Below, one piece after another: positions 53,145-62,652 of a stretch of DNA of 64,000 bases (positions within the stretch are counted from its first letter, which is position 1; every line of letters begins with the position of its first letter). Below the pieces are notes generated by a model. The model was not told the origin of the DNA. It did no database searches and was given only the letters and a program-made list of their open reading frames with translations. Source of the stretch: Macrosoma leucophasiata (lineage: Eukaryota; Arthropoda; Insecta; Lepidoptera; Hedylidae); contig JAWQUS010000010.1 in assembly GCA_036365455.1 (NCBI GenBank), positions 22,430,501-22,494,500 of the forward strand, written 5' to 3'. The position numbers and the translations under genes were made by a program.

Positions 53145-53284
53145 CAGACTGCTAACGTTGGCGTACCGCAAGACCACTCGCCATTGGTAAGAGTATCAGT
53201 ATCTGGATATGCCCGATGGGCAGTAATTTCTCGCGAAAAAAATTCCGCCACTGTGATCGCCTATCCACATACCACGCGAGGCAA

Positions 53285-53345
53285 TATGGCATATCCCCTT
53301 TATGGGGATGCTTTTATCCAGCTGTGGACATCCTTTGGCTTAAGT
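53285..53345 (+). mobile_element. RTE-like LINE 3' end
   Basis: GGCATATCCCCTTTATGGGG, CAGCTGTGGACATCCTTTGG. Confidence 0.6.
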
Positions 53346-53416
53346 GAGAAAATGAAAACATGAAATATATTTTAAGAGCAATTAAAGTTTCACTTACATA
53401 CACGTTGAGTATACTA

Positions 53417-53500
53417 GGTATGTATGTATGTTCCTACAGGGTAGACGGAGTATGTGGAGCGCCAGATATCCTGAGTCATATCTGGAAAGACCAGGTGCAG
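53417..53500 (-). mobile_element. LINE family D 3' end fragment
   Basis: TATGTATGTATGTTCCTACA, GGAGCGCCAGATATCCTGA on the minus strand. Confidence 0.55.
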
Positions 53501-53638
53501 CAAACCGACCATAGTTAGTGACACGACCTACAGATTTAAGCAAGTATCAAATTAATCCTTAGGCCATCACAAGCCAATGAAGCCGTATTTGTGATATATA
53601 GAGATAAGTGATAATAATTGACTAAAACTTGTCAGCTC

Positions 53639-53740
53639 TGTAAGGATCTGAACAAAACGCGGGATAGGAGCTAACTGCATTTATTCATTATAAGCCTACC
53701 CCCAACACATGGACATAAAATACACATATACTATCTTACA
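53639..53740 (-). repeat. 3' LTR (102 bp)
   Basis: TG...CA ends, identical to 57920-58021. On the element strand it contains AATAAA (53680-53685), a likely polyadenylation signal, and a short TATATG. Confidence 0.95.
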
Positions 53741-53789
53741 TTTTCCCCCCTTAAATTACAGTCACACTTATGTCTAATTTTTGTACTAC

Positions 53790-54653
53790 TTATTTCTTAT
53801 TCCTAAAATATGCACGGACCGCTCGAGCCGATGCATCGGGAGCCAGTGGGCTTTGACTATCGCGCGCTGGTGCACCAGATATTTGATCAGAAGATTTGAC
53901 TTCCGGATCTCCTCGTATATTAACTGCCTCATCCGATGCATCCACGAATGAGTCGTCTTGTCCGATTTTATCATCAGTCGTGTCACCAACAACAGTCTCA
54001 TCGGAGGGTGGTCCTGTACTAGTGCGTGAGAGTGAATATCGATTTTTAACAGGTATCAATTGATCTTGATGTCTCCGCCAATCACGCCCATTACCTACGT
54101 CCACCCTATATGACACAGGTCCCGTTTTATCGATAACACGACCTTCTATCCATTTATTTCCTCCCGCGGAATAATTTCGAGCTAGCACAGGATCACCCAC
54201 CGCTATATCTCTGTCCGTACCACCGGCATTGGCTACCTGCACATCCTGTTTATTTCGCACGATCTCCGCAAGGACGGGCCGTACTGCGTCTAAACGGCCT
54301 CTCAGGCGTCGGCCTAACATAGATACGGCCGGTGACACGCCTGTGGTAGCGTGGTCACAGTTACGATATTGAAACAAAAATTTGCTTATTGCCTGGGATA
54401 CATTTTCACCTTCATGTATTGCCCTTTTAATGACTTTTTTTACGGTTTTTACGGAATTCTCCGCGGCCCCGTTACTTTGCGGGTGATATGGCGCAGAGGT
54501 GATATGTTTTATACAATTATTTGCACAATATTGTTTAAATTGTATAGAAGAAAAAGGAGGACCGTTGTCGGTGACGAGTTGCGAAGCTAATCCAAAACGC
54601 GCAAAAATAGCTCTTAATACTAAAATAGTACTCTCTGCATCCGTTCGACTCAT
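53790..54653 (-). CDS. Downstream part of Pol: integrase core and C-terminal domain
   Basis: 287 codons in the same frame as the preceding Gag-Pol, separated by one TAA (54663-54665) and three codons. Numbered from Met 54653, the integrase catalytic residues are Asp29 (LVTDNGPPF) and Glu65 (SNGAAENSVK); the first Asp is upstream of the stop. The GRVIDKTGPVSYRVDV segment (about 168-183) is the small beta-barrel C-terminal domain of Gypsy integrases, and the acidic/Ser-rich tail follows. The ATG is just the first methionine after the stop; this is not known to be translated on its own. Without readthrough, integrase is split and the copy is unlikely to transpose by itself. Confidence 0.85.
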   Translation of the reverse strand: MSRTDAESTILVLRAIFARFGLASQLVTDNGPPFSSIQFKQYCANNCIKHITSAPYHPQSNGAAENSVKTVKKVIKRAIHEGENVSQAISKFLFQYRNCDHATTGVSPAVSMLGRRLRGRLDAVRPVLAEIVRNKQDVQVANAGGTDRDIAVGDPVLARNYSAGGNKWIEGRVIDKTGPVSYRVDVGNGRDWRRHQDQLIPVKNRYSLSRTSTGPPSDETVVGDTTDDKIGQDDSFVDASDEAVNIRGDPEVKSSDQISGAPARDSQSPLAPDASARAVRAYFRNKK

Positions 54654-54662
54654 GCCAATTAC

Positions 54663-57600
54663 TTACCATTTTGAATGTGCGTCTATCATAATCAAATATT
54701 TTTTTCCTGCCAATTCTGCAAAGTCCGCGTGAACACGCTGCCAAGGGTGCAGCGGAAACTCCCAGGGATGCAGAGGCGCGTGCGGGGGGGCGTCACGCAC
54801 CACCCGACACGCTTCACAATTTCGACATACGTTTTCCACATCACGATCAATGTTGGGCCAATAAATATAGTTCCGAGCTATGGTTTTCATTTTGTTCACA
54901 CCCAAATGTCCTTCATGAATTTCATTTAAAAGAGCGCGTCTAAGAGTCGGAGGAATGACGATGCGGTATTTATAAATTAAGCAACCTAAATCTACAACTA
55001 GTTCGTCTTTACGCGCAAAGAACGGCTTCTCGTCTTCGGAACTCGCCACCGGGGGCCAACCGAACATTACATATCCGAGTATCCTCGACAAAAGTATATC
55101 CTTTTTCGTTTCTTTTCTTACATCTATAAAATTAATCGGCAAACAATCTTCGATTAAGTTGATATAACTAATTGAGTCGGTCGAAGGGCGCTCACATGAA
55201 AGCGGCAGACGCGATAGAGCATCGGCGGGTCCGTTATTCTTTGATCGAACAAACTCTACGGTAAAATCGTAAGCCGCCAGCCTAGCGGCCCACCGCTGCA
55301 GTCGACTGGCTGCCGTCTGCGGGATGCCACCTTTAATACCGAATATGAAACTCAACGGCTGGTGATCAGTACGCAATACGAATCTTCTACCGAATAAGTA
55401 CTGATGATGTCGCGTTACTCCAAAATAAATCGCTAACGCCTCATTATCCAACTGACTATAATTACTCTCAGCGGAATTTAAAGTCCGCGAGACACAGCTG
55501 ATCGGTCGCTCGGTGCCGTCGGGGTACCGATGCGCCAGCACTGCGCCAAGCCCGTAACTGCTGCTGTCCACCGCTAGCACGAGCGCCCGCCCCTCCTCAT
55601 AGTGCGCTAGAACGCACTCGCTTAACAATGCTCGTTTTGCGTCTATAAACGCCTGAGAACATCGCGATGTCCAAGTCCACGAGCTTTCTTTTTTTAAAAG
55701 TTTATGCAGTGGATGTAACATCGTGCTTAAATTTGGAATAAACTTCCCATAGTAATTTAATAGCCCTAGAAAGCTCTTGAGCTGTGTGACGTCACGAGGT
55801 TCCGGTGCATTTTTGATTGCCTCAATTTTACACGGGTCCGGGTGCAATCCCGCCTTATCAATTATAAAGCCTAAATATGTTACACTTTTTTGTAAGAAGC
55901 AACATTTGCTCATCTTGATCGTTAACCCCATCTGGCGCAGTCGATCGAGTACAGCCCTCAGATTATGTAAATGTGTGCGTCTATCTGCCCCGGTTACACA
56001 AATATCGTCTAGAAACACGACCGTGCCGGGAATACCGCGCAGCGTTTCCTCCATCAATTTTTGAAAATTTTCGGGGACACATGATAACCCGTACGGCACG
56101 CGACGGTAAACGAAAGTCCCCACATGCGTCGTAATAGCTGTGTACTTTTGTGACCTTTCATCTAAAAGAACTTGTTCATACGAGTGCTTAAGGTCGAGTT
56201 TCGTGTACTCCTCACCATTACTTAAATTAGCAAACAATTCCTCTATACGCGGCAGAGGATAGAAGTCGCGCTTTAGCTTTGGGTTGATAGTAATCTTGTA
56301 GTCTCCACAAATACGAATGTCCCCGTTAGATTTAACCACGGGCACAATAGGCGTACCGAAATCTGAATGGTCCACCCGATAGATGGAGCCGTCGCGCTCG
56401 AGGCGCAGCAGCTCGCGCTCGACGCGCTCGCGCAACGCCAGCGGCACGGGCCGCGCGCGCACATACACACCGCTACTATCTGTGAGCTGAAGACTCATCG
56501 ATTTTTTACAAGTCCCTAACTTATCATTGAAGACTTCGGGGTATTCGGCTTGTAGTTGGCTCACGAATCGATCATCGGCTATTTGGTTTATCCTTATTTC
56601 ATTAATTTGTAAAGCCCTTAACCAATCGCGCCCGAGTAGAGGGCGGCTACCTCCTCTGATAACATATAAATAAACATTATCGACCACGAACGAATTAAAA
56701 ATTATTTTTACTAAAATATAGCCGAGAGGTTCTATGCGTGAGCCCGAATAACTACGTAATATTAAAGAATCACAGTACAATTTTTTATCCTTGAATAACT
56801 GCCGATAGATGTCTTCATTAATAGCCGAAATGCGGCTACCGGTATCGATCTCGCAATTTAAAAAAACATCGTCCACCTGCACATTAATAAGGAAAGGTTT
56901 GTTACCTTGTGAAAAAATTTGGAGGTTAAAACAATCATCTTCAGAATTGTCGTCCATGAAGTTCTGTCTGTGCTTACCGGGACCGGTCACGTTCACCCGA
57001 TTACGCACCTTTCTGCACATCCCTTTTAAATGACCACGTTGGTTGCACTCGTCGCAATTGTAGTTAACAAATCGACACCTATCCGCGCGATGTGCCTTTC
57101 CACACCGCCAGCAAACCGGGTCCGCGCTCCGCCCGGCGGCGGCACGAACGTCCGTGTAGCCGTCCGCCGTCCGCGAGCCCGGACCTCCGCCGCCGCCGCC
57201 GCGCCGTCCGCGCACCGCGTGCAGCGCCTCGCCCGCCTCGCCGCCACCGCCGCCGCTCGCACCCGAGGCGCTCCGCGACGCGCTCGCGCCGCTCACCTCC
57301 GCATGCCTATCCGCAGCCTCCAGCGCCAGAGCTAGCTCCACCGCTCGGTTGTAGTCCACGTCCTTCTCCGCGAATATTCTCGACCTCATCACCTCGCTTG
57401 CGAGTCCGGACACGAACTGATCGCGAAGGTTCTCTTCTAATTTTGTACCAAAATTACAGGTCGCCGCTAAGTGTTTCAATTGTTGAAGATACTCCGCGAG
57501 CGGTTCTCCGACTTGTTGTTTACGTAAACGAAAAACATGTCTCTCGGCAATCTCCGATCGTTGAGGTTCCAAGTGGTCTGTTACCAGTTTGACTAATTCG

Positions 57601-57827
57601 TCAAAATCTTTGGTCTCCGGATGTTGTGGGGCACACAGGTCACACATAAGCGTGTATGTAGCTTCACCGACCACCGTAATTAACATCGGCACTTTCAATT
57701 CTTCTTTTAACTCGTTAAGTAAAATAAATTGTTTGACACGTCTCACGTACGCCGGCCATTGTTTGGAATTCAGATCGAAAGGTTCAATTTTCCCGATAGG
57801 CATCGTTCTGGCACTCGCGTTACACAC
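54663..57827 (-). CDS. Gag-Pol polyprotein (Gag, protease, RT, RNase H, N-terminal integrase)
   Basis: 1054 codons in one frame, no Gag/Pol frameshift. Approximate residues: capsid-like Gag 10-175; a Gly/Ala/Ser-rich linker 178-235; two CCHC zinc knuckles, C239-C242-H246-C251 and C258-C261-H266-C271; aspartic protease DTG 328-330 with LLGRDWL 397-403; reverse transcriptase with KLDL (Asp545) and FLDD (Asp607, Asp608); RNase H with Asp754, Glu796, Asp821 and Asp869; integrase zinc domain H971, H974, C1004, C1007 and first catalytic Asp1035. Translation ends at TAA right after HSKW, inside the integrase core. All enzymes before that point look intact. The G+C-rich linker (57100-57330) produces long meaningless frames on the opposite strand. 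Confidence 0.95.
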   Translation of the reverse strand: MCNASARTMPIGKIEPFDLNSKQWPAYVRRVKQFILLNELKEELKVPMLITVVGEATYTLMCDLCAPQHPETKDFDELVKLVTDHLEPQRSEIAERHVFRLRKQQVGEPLAEYLQQLKHLAATCNFGTKLEENLRDQFVSGLASEVMRSRIFAEKDVDYNRAVELALALEAADRHAEVSGASASRSASGASGGGGGEAGEALHAVRGRRGGGGGGPGSRTADGYTDVRAAAGRSADPVCWRCGKAHRADRCRFVNYNCDECNQRGHLKGMCRKVRNRVNVTGPGKHRQNFMDDNSEDDCFNLQIFSQGNKPFLINVQVDDVFLNCEIDTGSRISAINEDIYRQLFKDKKLYCDSLILRSYSGSRIEPLGYILVKIIFNSFVVDNVYLYVIRGGSRPLLGRDWLRALQINEIRINQIADDRFVSQLQAEYPEVFNDKLGTCKKSMSLQLTDSSGVYVRARPVPLALRERVERELLRLERDGSIYRVDHSDFGTPIVPVVKSNGDIRICGDYKITINPKLKRDFYPLPRIEELFANLSNGEEYTKLDLKHSYEQVLLDERSQKYTAITTHVGTFVYRRVPYGLSCVPENFQKLMEETLRGIPGTVVFLDDICVTGADRRTHLHNLRAVLDRLRQMGLTIKMSKCCFLQKSVTYLGFIIDKAGLHPDPCKIEAIKNAPEPRDVTQLKSFLGLLNYYGKFIPNLSTMLHPLHKLLKKESSWTWTSRCSQAFIDAKRALLSECVLAHYEEGRALVLAVDSSSYGLGAVLAHRYPDGTERPISCVSRTLNSAESNYSQLDNEALAIYFGVTRHHQYLFGRRFVLRTDHQPLSFIFGIKGGIPQTAASRLQRWAARLAAYDFTVEFVRSKNNGPADALSRLPLSCERPSTDSISYINLIEDCLPINFIDVRKETKKDILLSRILGYVMFGWPPVASSEDEKPFFARKDELVVDLGCLIYKYRIVIPPTLRRALLNEIHEGHLGVNKMKTIARNYIYWPNIDRDVENVCRNCEACRVVRDAPPHAPLHPWEFPLHPWQRVHADFAELAGKKYLIMIDAHSKW

Positions 57828-57905
57828 TATTTATAATAATCGTTAGCTAATTTACTCACTGTTAATTGCAAAAACACGGAAACACGCGAAAAATACCGTA
57901 ATTTA

Positions 57906-57918
57906 CCAATCGTCGCCA
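57906..57918 (-). promoter_or_regulatory. Probable primer binding site
   Basis: On the minus strand TGGCGACGATTGG begins one base after the 5' LTR, where a tRNA 3' end (…CCA) would pair. I cannot name the tRNA. Confidence 0.65.
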
Positions 57919-57919
57919 G

Positions 57920-58021
57920 TGTAAGGATCTGAACAAAACGCGGGATAGGAGCTAACTGCATTTATTCATTATAAGCCTACCCCCAACACATGGACATAAA
58001 ATACACATATACTATCTTACA
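57920..58021 (-). repeat. 5' LTR (102 bp)
   Basis: Identical to 53639-53740. As the element's 5' LTR it should hold the promoter. Confidence 0.95.
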
Positions 58022-58114
58022 AGCTCAAGAGTTGATCCAAGCCTATTCGATATGGAATTTTATTTCATCTGTGTTTAAACGACAAAACATTCCCGCATTA
58101 TCATACTTTATACT

Positions 58115-58352
58115 ATACTAATATAGATACGAAAGAGTGTATGTTTGTTACTCCTTCACGAAAAACCTGCTGAACCGATTTTCATGAAAATTGGCAAACA
58201 CATAGAGGGTTACTTGTATTAACACATTGACGCATAGTTTTTATTCCGAAAAAATGTTTCTGTGGGATGCTATGGGATGATTTGATGAGTTTCCGCAGGT
58301 TACGCGAAAACCGACTTATACGCGGGCGGATCAGCGGGCAACAGCTAATTTA
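58115..58352 (+). mobile_element. Helitron-like fragment
   Basis: ACTAATATAGATACGAAAGA, GCTGAACCGATTTTCATGAA and the end GCGGGCAACAGCTAAT. Confidence 0.6.
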
Positions 58353-58753
58353 TTATTAAATTTTAAATAATGGAGAAAAATACAAACATATAATTCAATA
58401 ATCATATGAATAATCCTTTGAAAGTGTAATTCAATTTCAATGCAAAAGAAACTCTAACCTAGTGATGTAAGGTTTCCAATACCATTAGTCTTCTCAGCTC
58501 CGTTATCAATTTCACAGTGGTTACAAGGGTGATTTTGGCATGTCAATTGTGGCTGGTAGTGACGGGGCGAGCCAGCCACCCGTGAACCCGATAGCGTTGC
58601 CGCGATAAAACTAATAGAGTTTTGGACTAACTCGCCGTTAGCTACGTTTTGACCAGAAATTTTGGTGTAGATAGAATAAGAGACAGAGAGAACTAATAGA
58701 TAGTCTTACTTTGAGTTTGGTTAGTTTACTTTGAGATAATTTCATTGTAAGAA
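58353..58753. other. No gene seen
   Basis: Unrecognised. Confidence 0.4.
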
Positions 58754-58754
58754 G

Positions 58755-58832
58755 TTACTGGTGGTAGACACCACCGCATTACCTCACCTATCTGCCGTCA
58801 AATGGTAGTGTTGAGCACTATCGTCTCGTATC
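58755..58832 (+). repeat. Family A head with deletion
   Basis: TTACTGGTGGTAGACACCACCG: the CTCCAGTGACGG...GTAGG part is gone. Confidence 0.7.
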
Positions 58833-58995
58833 ACGTAAAATGATATCGATAGGATTTTAATCTATGTATCCTATGAAATCACAGACAGTGAAAAAGATTT
58901 ACTAGGTCGTATGATTTTGCGTTTGCCGGTGTAGGGTATGTGCTTTTTTGTTGAAATATTGAATTGAACAACCCAGTTTTTTTTTTTTTTGTTAT

Positions 58996-59379
58996 TATGG
59001 CATCGCTATTACGCATATTGCCAGTGTCAAGTAAAACGATATTTTGTATTTATTTAAGCAGCGTGAAGTTAGTATAATATAGTCATCAAGTATAATATGT
59101 AAGTATATAAGTTATCAAGTATAATATGTCAGTCAAGTGAGTTACAATCAAGTTATTCGAGTAAAGCTATGGCTACTTTACCAAAACATTTACAATGAAG
59201 TTTTGGAGGTAACCTGAAAGGTCGTGATTCGCACTGTTATTCTATTTCACTATACACGGGCATTGTAATAAACCTATATCAAACAAAATGCTACCAACTT
59301 TATTGAACATAACTTAAAAATACACCAAGAAAATGAAATAAAATAAGAGCACCATACGCCTCTTTCAAGGTTCCCGCCA
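58996..59379 (-). repeat. Repeat family F, minus-strand copy
   Basis: ATGGCATCGCTATTACGCAT, GTCAAGTAAAACGATATTTTG, GGTAACCTGAAAGG, AAAGAGGCG complement; uninterrupted at the site where G sits in 7095-8085. Confidence 0.75.
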
Positions 59380-59836
59380 AAAAAAAAAACCCCAGTTATG
59401 TTATAAGCAACGCTTTTTTACAGATTATAACTCAGGTATAATCTGTATAAAAGCGATGTACCATTTTATTAACAAGGAGGTTTTAAGCTCCGCTGTTTTC
59501 TGTATGTTCACCGATTTCGCCTTTAAATCTGGATCGATTTTAGATTTTGTTTGTCTCATTGCATGTATTCAGGTTGGTCAATAACTATCATAGTATTATA
59601 GGTAGGTATAGTCAACAACTATTCGAGTAATAGTAGATCAACATAAATTATTTACATGCAAAAATTGAATCCTACGTAGCGATTGTGCAAAATTCATATA
59701 TATATAACTATCGGGTACAACTAAAAGTACAAAAAATCGTATAATTTCAAAGAAAATCAGTTTTAAAATCATCGCAAACACTCCGAGTCTTGCCTGTAAC
59801 TGCACTTCGAAAGGAACATTGCGGCAACAATATTCA
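59380..59836. other. No gene seen
   Basis: Unrecognised. Confidence 0.4.
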
Positions 59837-59970
59837 CTCTACCATTTCCAATTTGTTTCAATATTGCAATGAAGCCTCTAAAATGAGATGCGTGACATTT
59901 TGTTTGCCGACCGCATTCGAGTTGGCAATATGAGAATATTGATTGTGGAGAAATTTTATTGAAATATTTT
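59837..59970. repeat. Direct repeat R copy 1
   Basis: GCAATGAAGCCTCTAAAATG, GAGATGCGTGACATTTTGTTT and GTTGGCAATATGAGAA recur at 60630-60765. Confidence 0.7.
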
Positions 59971-60629
59971 GTTACGACGTTTCATCGGAGCCCTAATTTA
60001 GAAGTGGATTGTTTCTCATTTCATGTCTTACTTGTGTATTCTGAGTTATATTATTGTGGAAGAATAAGTGGAAATGTTCCTCTGACTCAAAGAGATTATG
60101 TTTCTCGTTTGACGTAATATCGATAGCCACTTTGAGTGCATTGCTGTTTTGCATAATGTGGTGATTATCATTGTTAAATGGAAACAGCAATGTACTGTAA
60201 AGTGTCTTTAAATTAATAACTACCGAGATACTTTAATACATCGTACCAATTTTTTTGAGGTAACGTTAAAAGTACCGTTATTTAAGTACCGATAATATAC
60301 ATAACGTTATTTTTAAAGATATTTAACTGCACAGAACGAAACGTGTGGGTAATTGACTTGGGTGACGCGATCACCTTTTTTTATTGAGCTTAGGTAGGTG
60401 GCTCATTTCTGTTTCACTGGAAAATCGGCCTGGTAGACCCGTGTGGGTCCAATCCTCGGTATAGGGCGTTACGGAGAAACTCATAAGAACTTTCGCTCTA
60501 GTAAAAGATCGTGCCGATCGGGACGGAGAAGAGGCGCGGTGTGGTAGTTACGCGGCGGAGCGTAGTCAAGTCAATATTACTAGCTCTTTCACCATTTAAA
60601 TACTTCCAATGAAACGTTCTTAAAGCAAT
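59971..60629. other. No gene seen
   Basis: Unrecognised. Confidence 0.4.
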
Positions 60630-60765
60630 ACAGTATTTGTCGATTCCAATTCGTTTTAACATCGCAATGAAGCCTCTAAGATGAGATGCGTGACATTTTG
60701 TTTTCCACCCGCATTTGTGTTGGAAATATGAGGACATTGACTGTGGAGTAGAATTGTATAAAAAT
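60630..60765. repeat. Direct repeat R copy 2
   Basis: GCAATGAAGCCTCTAAGATG, GAGATGCGTGACATTTTGTTT, GTTGGAAATATGAGGA; about 0.8 kb from copy 1. Confidence 0.7.
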
Positions 60766-60794
60766 GTTTTGAATCAGAATCAGAAATTTATTTA

Positions 60795-60895
60795 TTTGTT
60801 TTGGGGTGACAAACACTTCTTTTGACAAGTCAAAAACAATCAAAATAAATTAAAATGATCAACAATTGATATACATGTCAAAACTCACAACAAAT
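60795..60895. repeat. Repeat family L copy
   Basis: GGGGTGACAAACACTTCTTTT, AATCAAAATAAATTAAAATG; related to 6522, 13630 and 50390. Confidence 0.5.
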
Positions 60896-60900
60896 AGGTC

Positions 60901-61441
60901 AGGATCCCACCGCAGAATCATTTCGTCCATCCAGATATGCTGCAAACCTAATATTATGCATATTTATAGTCTAAAGAATATATACCAACTAGGTTGCCAA
61001 TCAAAATTTGGCCGCAAGTATTTTTAATTATTATTTTTTAATCTTTAACAGTCAGCAACTCTTATTTGCGGACGATTTAATTTGGCTACCGTATATAATA
61101 ATAATGAGAAAAAACTAGCTTTAATTTGATATAGAAATAATACATGTACATTATGGACGTAAAAAGTTATGGGGGCGGAACGAAAATAGGTAGGGGCGGT
61201 CAAGTGCGCAACGGCAGCCGTGATTTTTCAGTCTTTATACATATTGCCGTGAGGTCAACGATATTTTATGGAAGAAAAACAAGTAAAATAAAATATTTAC
61301 CAAAAAAAAAAATTAAAAAATACTTGCGGCCCAATTTTAACTGGCAACCTAGTGGAAATATATTCTCTAGATTGTAAATAAGCATAAAAATTAGGTTTGC
61401 AGCATATCTGGATGAACGAAATGATTCTGCAGTGGGATCCT
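60901..61441. mobile_element. Foldback element with about 125-bp arms
   Basis: 60901-61026 and 61316-61441 are inverted copies (AGGATCCCACCGCAGAATCA ... GGCCGCAAGTATTTTT) with moderate divergence. The 290-bp interior has no recognised protein. A lone arm is at 33380. Confidence 0.8.
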
Positions 61442-61838
61442 AACTATAACTTTTATAAAGTAAAGTAAAGAAAAAAGAAAAAGAGTCATGTACCGGCTGT
61501 AACAATTTATTGAATTTGAAAGTTTTGTATATCTGTATGTATGTAGATATTGTATGTATAGAAAACAAACAATGGGTTGTTTGTTTTTGTTGTTGTTTCG
61601 CCATGAGTGTCCCATCTCAAAAAGTGCAAGGTCCCGAAACAAGTTTACACTTCAAAAAAAACATTTTGGCTACTTAGTTACTTTTTATGTCTAGCTCTTC
61701 GTCATTGCTGAAAGGTTAGTAACGAAACCTGAAATAAAGTGCTTGTTTTGTGTCTTCACGAAGTTTAGTCTCTTTAAAATATGGGAGGAAAAATTGAGAG
61801 ATATAGAAATATTTTTAAATTAAAACATTTAATTGTAG
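61442..61838. other. No gene seen
   Basis: Unrecognised. Confidence 0.4.
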
Positions 61839-61840
61839 TA

Positions 61841-61975
61841 GTCTTAGGCGTGCGTGTATGAAGTGAATGATGAAGGTAGATGAGGCACGAAAGGTGTGTC
61901 AGGACCGGAATATCTGGCGCTCCACACTCTCTGCCTATACCGTTAGGGACCTGGCGTGAAGATACAAACATAATA
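61841..61975 (+). mobile_element. LINE family D 3' end
   Basis: GTCTTAGGCGTGCGTGTATG, GTGTGTCAGGACCGGAATAT, CTGGCGCTCCACACTCTCTG, ACCTGGCGTGAAGATACAAA. Confidence 0.7.
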
Positions 61976-62182
61976 CATTTAATCTTAATTTCCTACCCAA
62001 ACTATCCTACATTTTGGAGTATGCATTTCAAAACATTCGAGATAGGCACCGCTAACAATGCCTGTCATAACGTTCCGCCACTTCTGCCGTTGTAGGCAAG
62101 CAGGAATCGTGTTCCTGCCATACTGCAACGTTTAGATATTGTATAGAAATATGTTTGATTTGTATATTTTATATCAGACGTA

Positions 62183-62471
62183 CTTAATTTGATGTTTTTT
62201 ATATAATGATGGTGGCAAACAAGCATGCAGTTCACATTGATGTTAATGCAGCCTATAGACACTTACACAAATAACAGAGGTCAAAATGCAGATGCGTTGC
62301 CACCCCTGAGACCTTACTTGTTATGTCTCTGTGATAGTTATAACGGAGCCGTACGTTACCATCTAACGGAACACGATAGTGCTGAACACTACCATTTAGC
62401 GGCAGATACATTAGATAATGCGGTGGTGCCTAAGCCCTCGAGTTCCTACACTGAAAATCTACCACCAGTAG
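62183..62471 (-). repeat. Family A, variant subfamily, near full length
   Basis: GTGGCAAACAAGCATGCAGT, GTGATAGTTATAACGGAGCC, GCCCTCGAGTTCCTACACTG, ACCACCAGT. Confidence 0.8.
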
Positions 62472-62652
62472 AAATTATGTTGAAGAATTTATTGCGCTTT
62501 CTCCCGTCTCCAGCACGCCGCTTACATTATTTATTCTGAAGTGCCTTAGTTTAGTATCAGGAGGCCGCTATAAATGCGAAATCCAGGTTTAGACCCGGAT
62601 TTCAAAATGTACTATAATGTTTGCATTTCCAAATACTGCTAAGTCCTAATAT

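Larger units (their letters stand above)
53634..58026 (-). mobile_element. Ty3/Gypsy LTR retrotransposon, nearly complete
   Basis: Element 53639-58021 (4383 bp) between two identical 102-bp LTRs, flanked by the 5-bp target duplication AGCTC (53634-53638 and 58022-58026). Reading on the minus strand: LTR, a primer-binding-like TGGCGACGATTGG one base inside, a single Gag-Pol frame, a polypurine tract AAGGGGGGAAAA (53741-53752) and the LTR. The order protease, RT, RNase H, integrase places it in Ty3/Gypsy. Very short LTRs and two zinc knuckles suggest the mag lineage (inference). There is no envelope gene. Identical LTRs suggest recent insertion. One in-frame stop lies within integrase. Confidence 0.95.

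Noticed and set aside
53790..54653. Separate second gene (for example an accessory or envelope gene) of the Gypsy element
   Set aside because: It is in the same frame as Gag-Pol and carries integrase residues; no signal peptide or membrane segment.
57030..57592. Arg/Pro/Ala-rich plus-strand proteins
   Set aside because: Shadow of the G+C-rich Gly/Ala linker of Gag on the minus strand.
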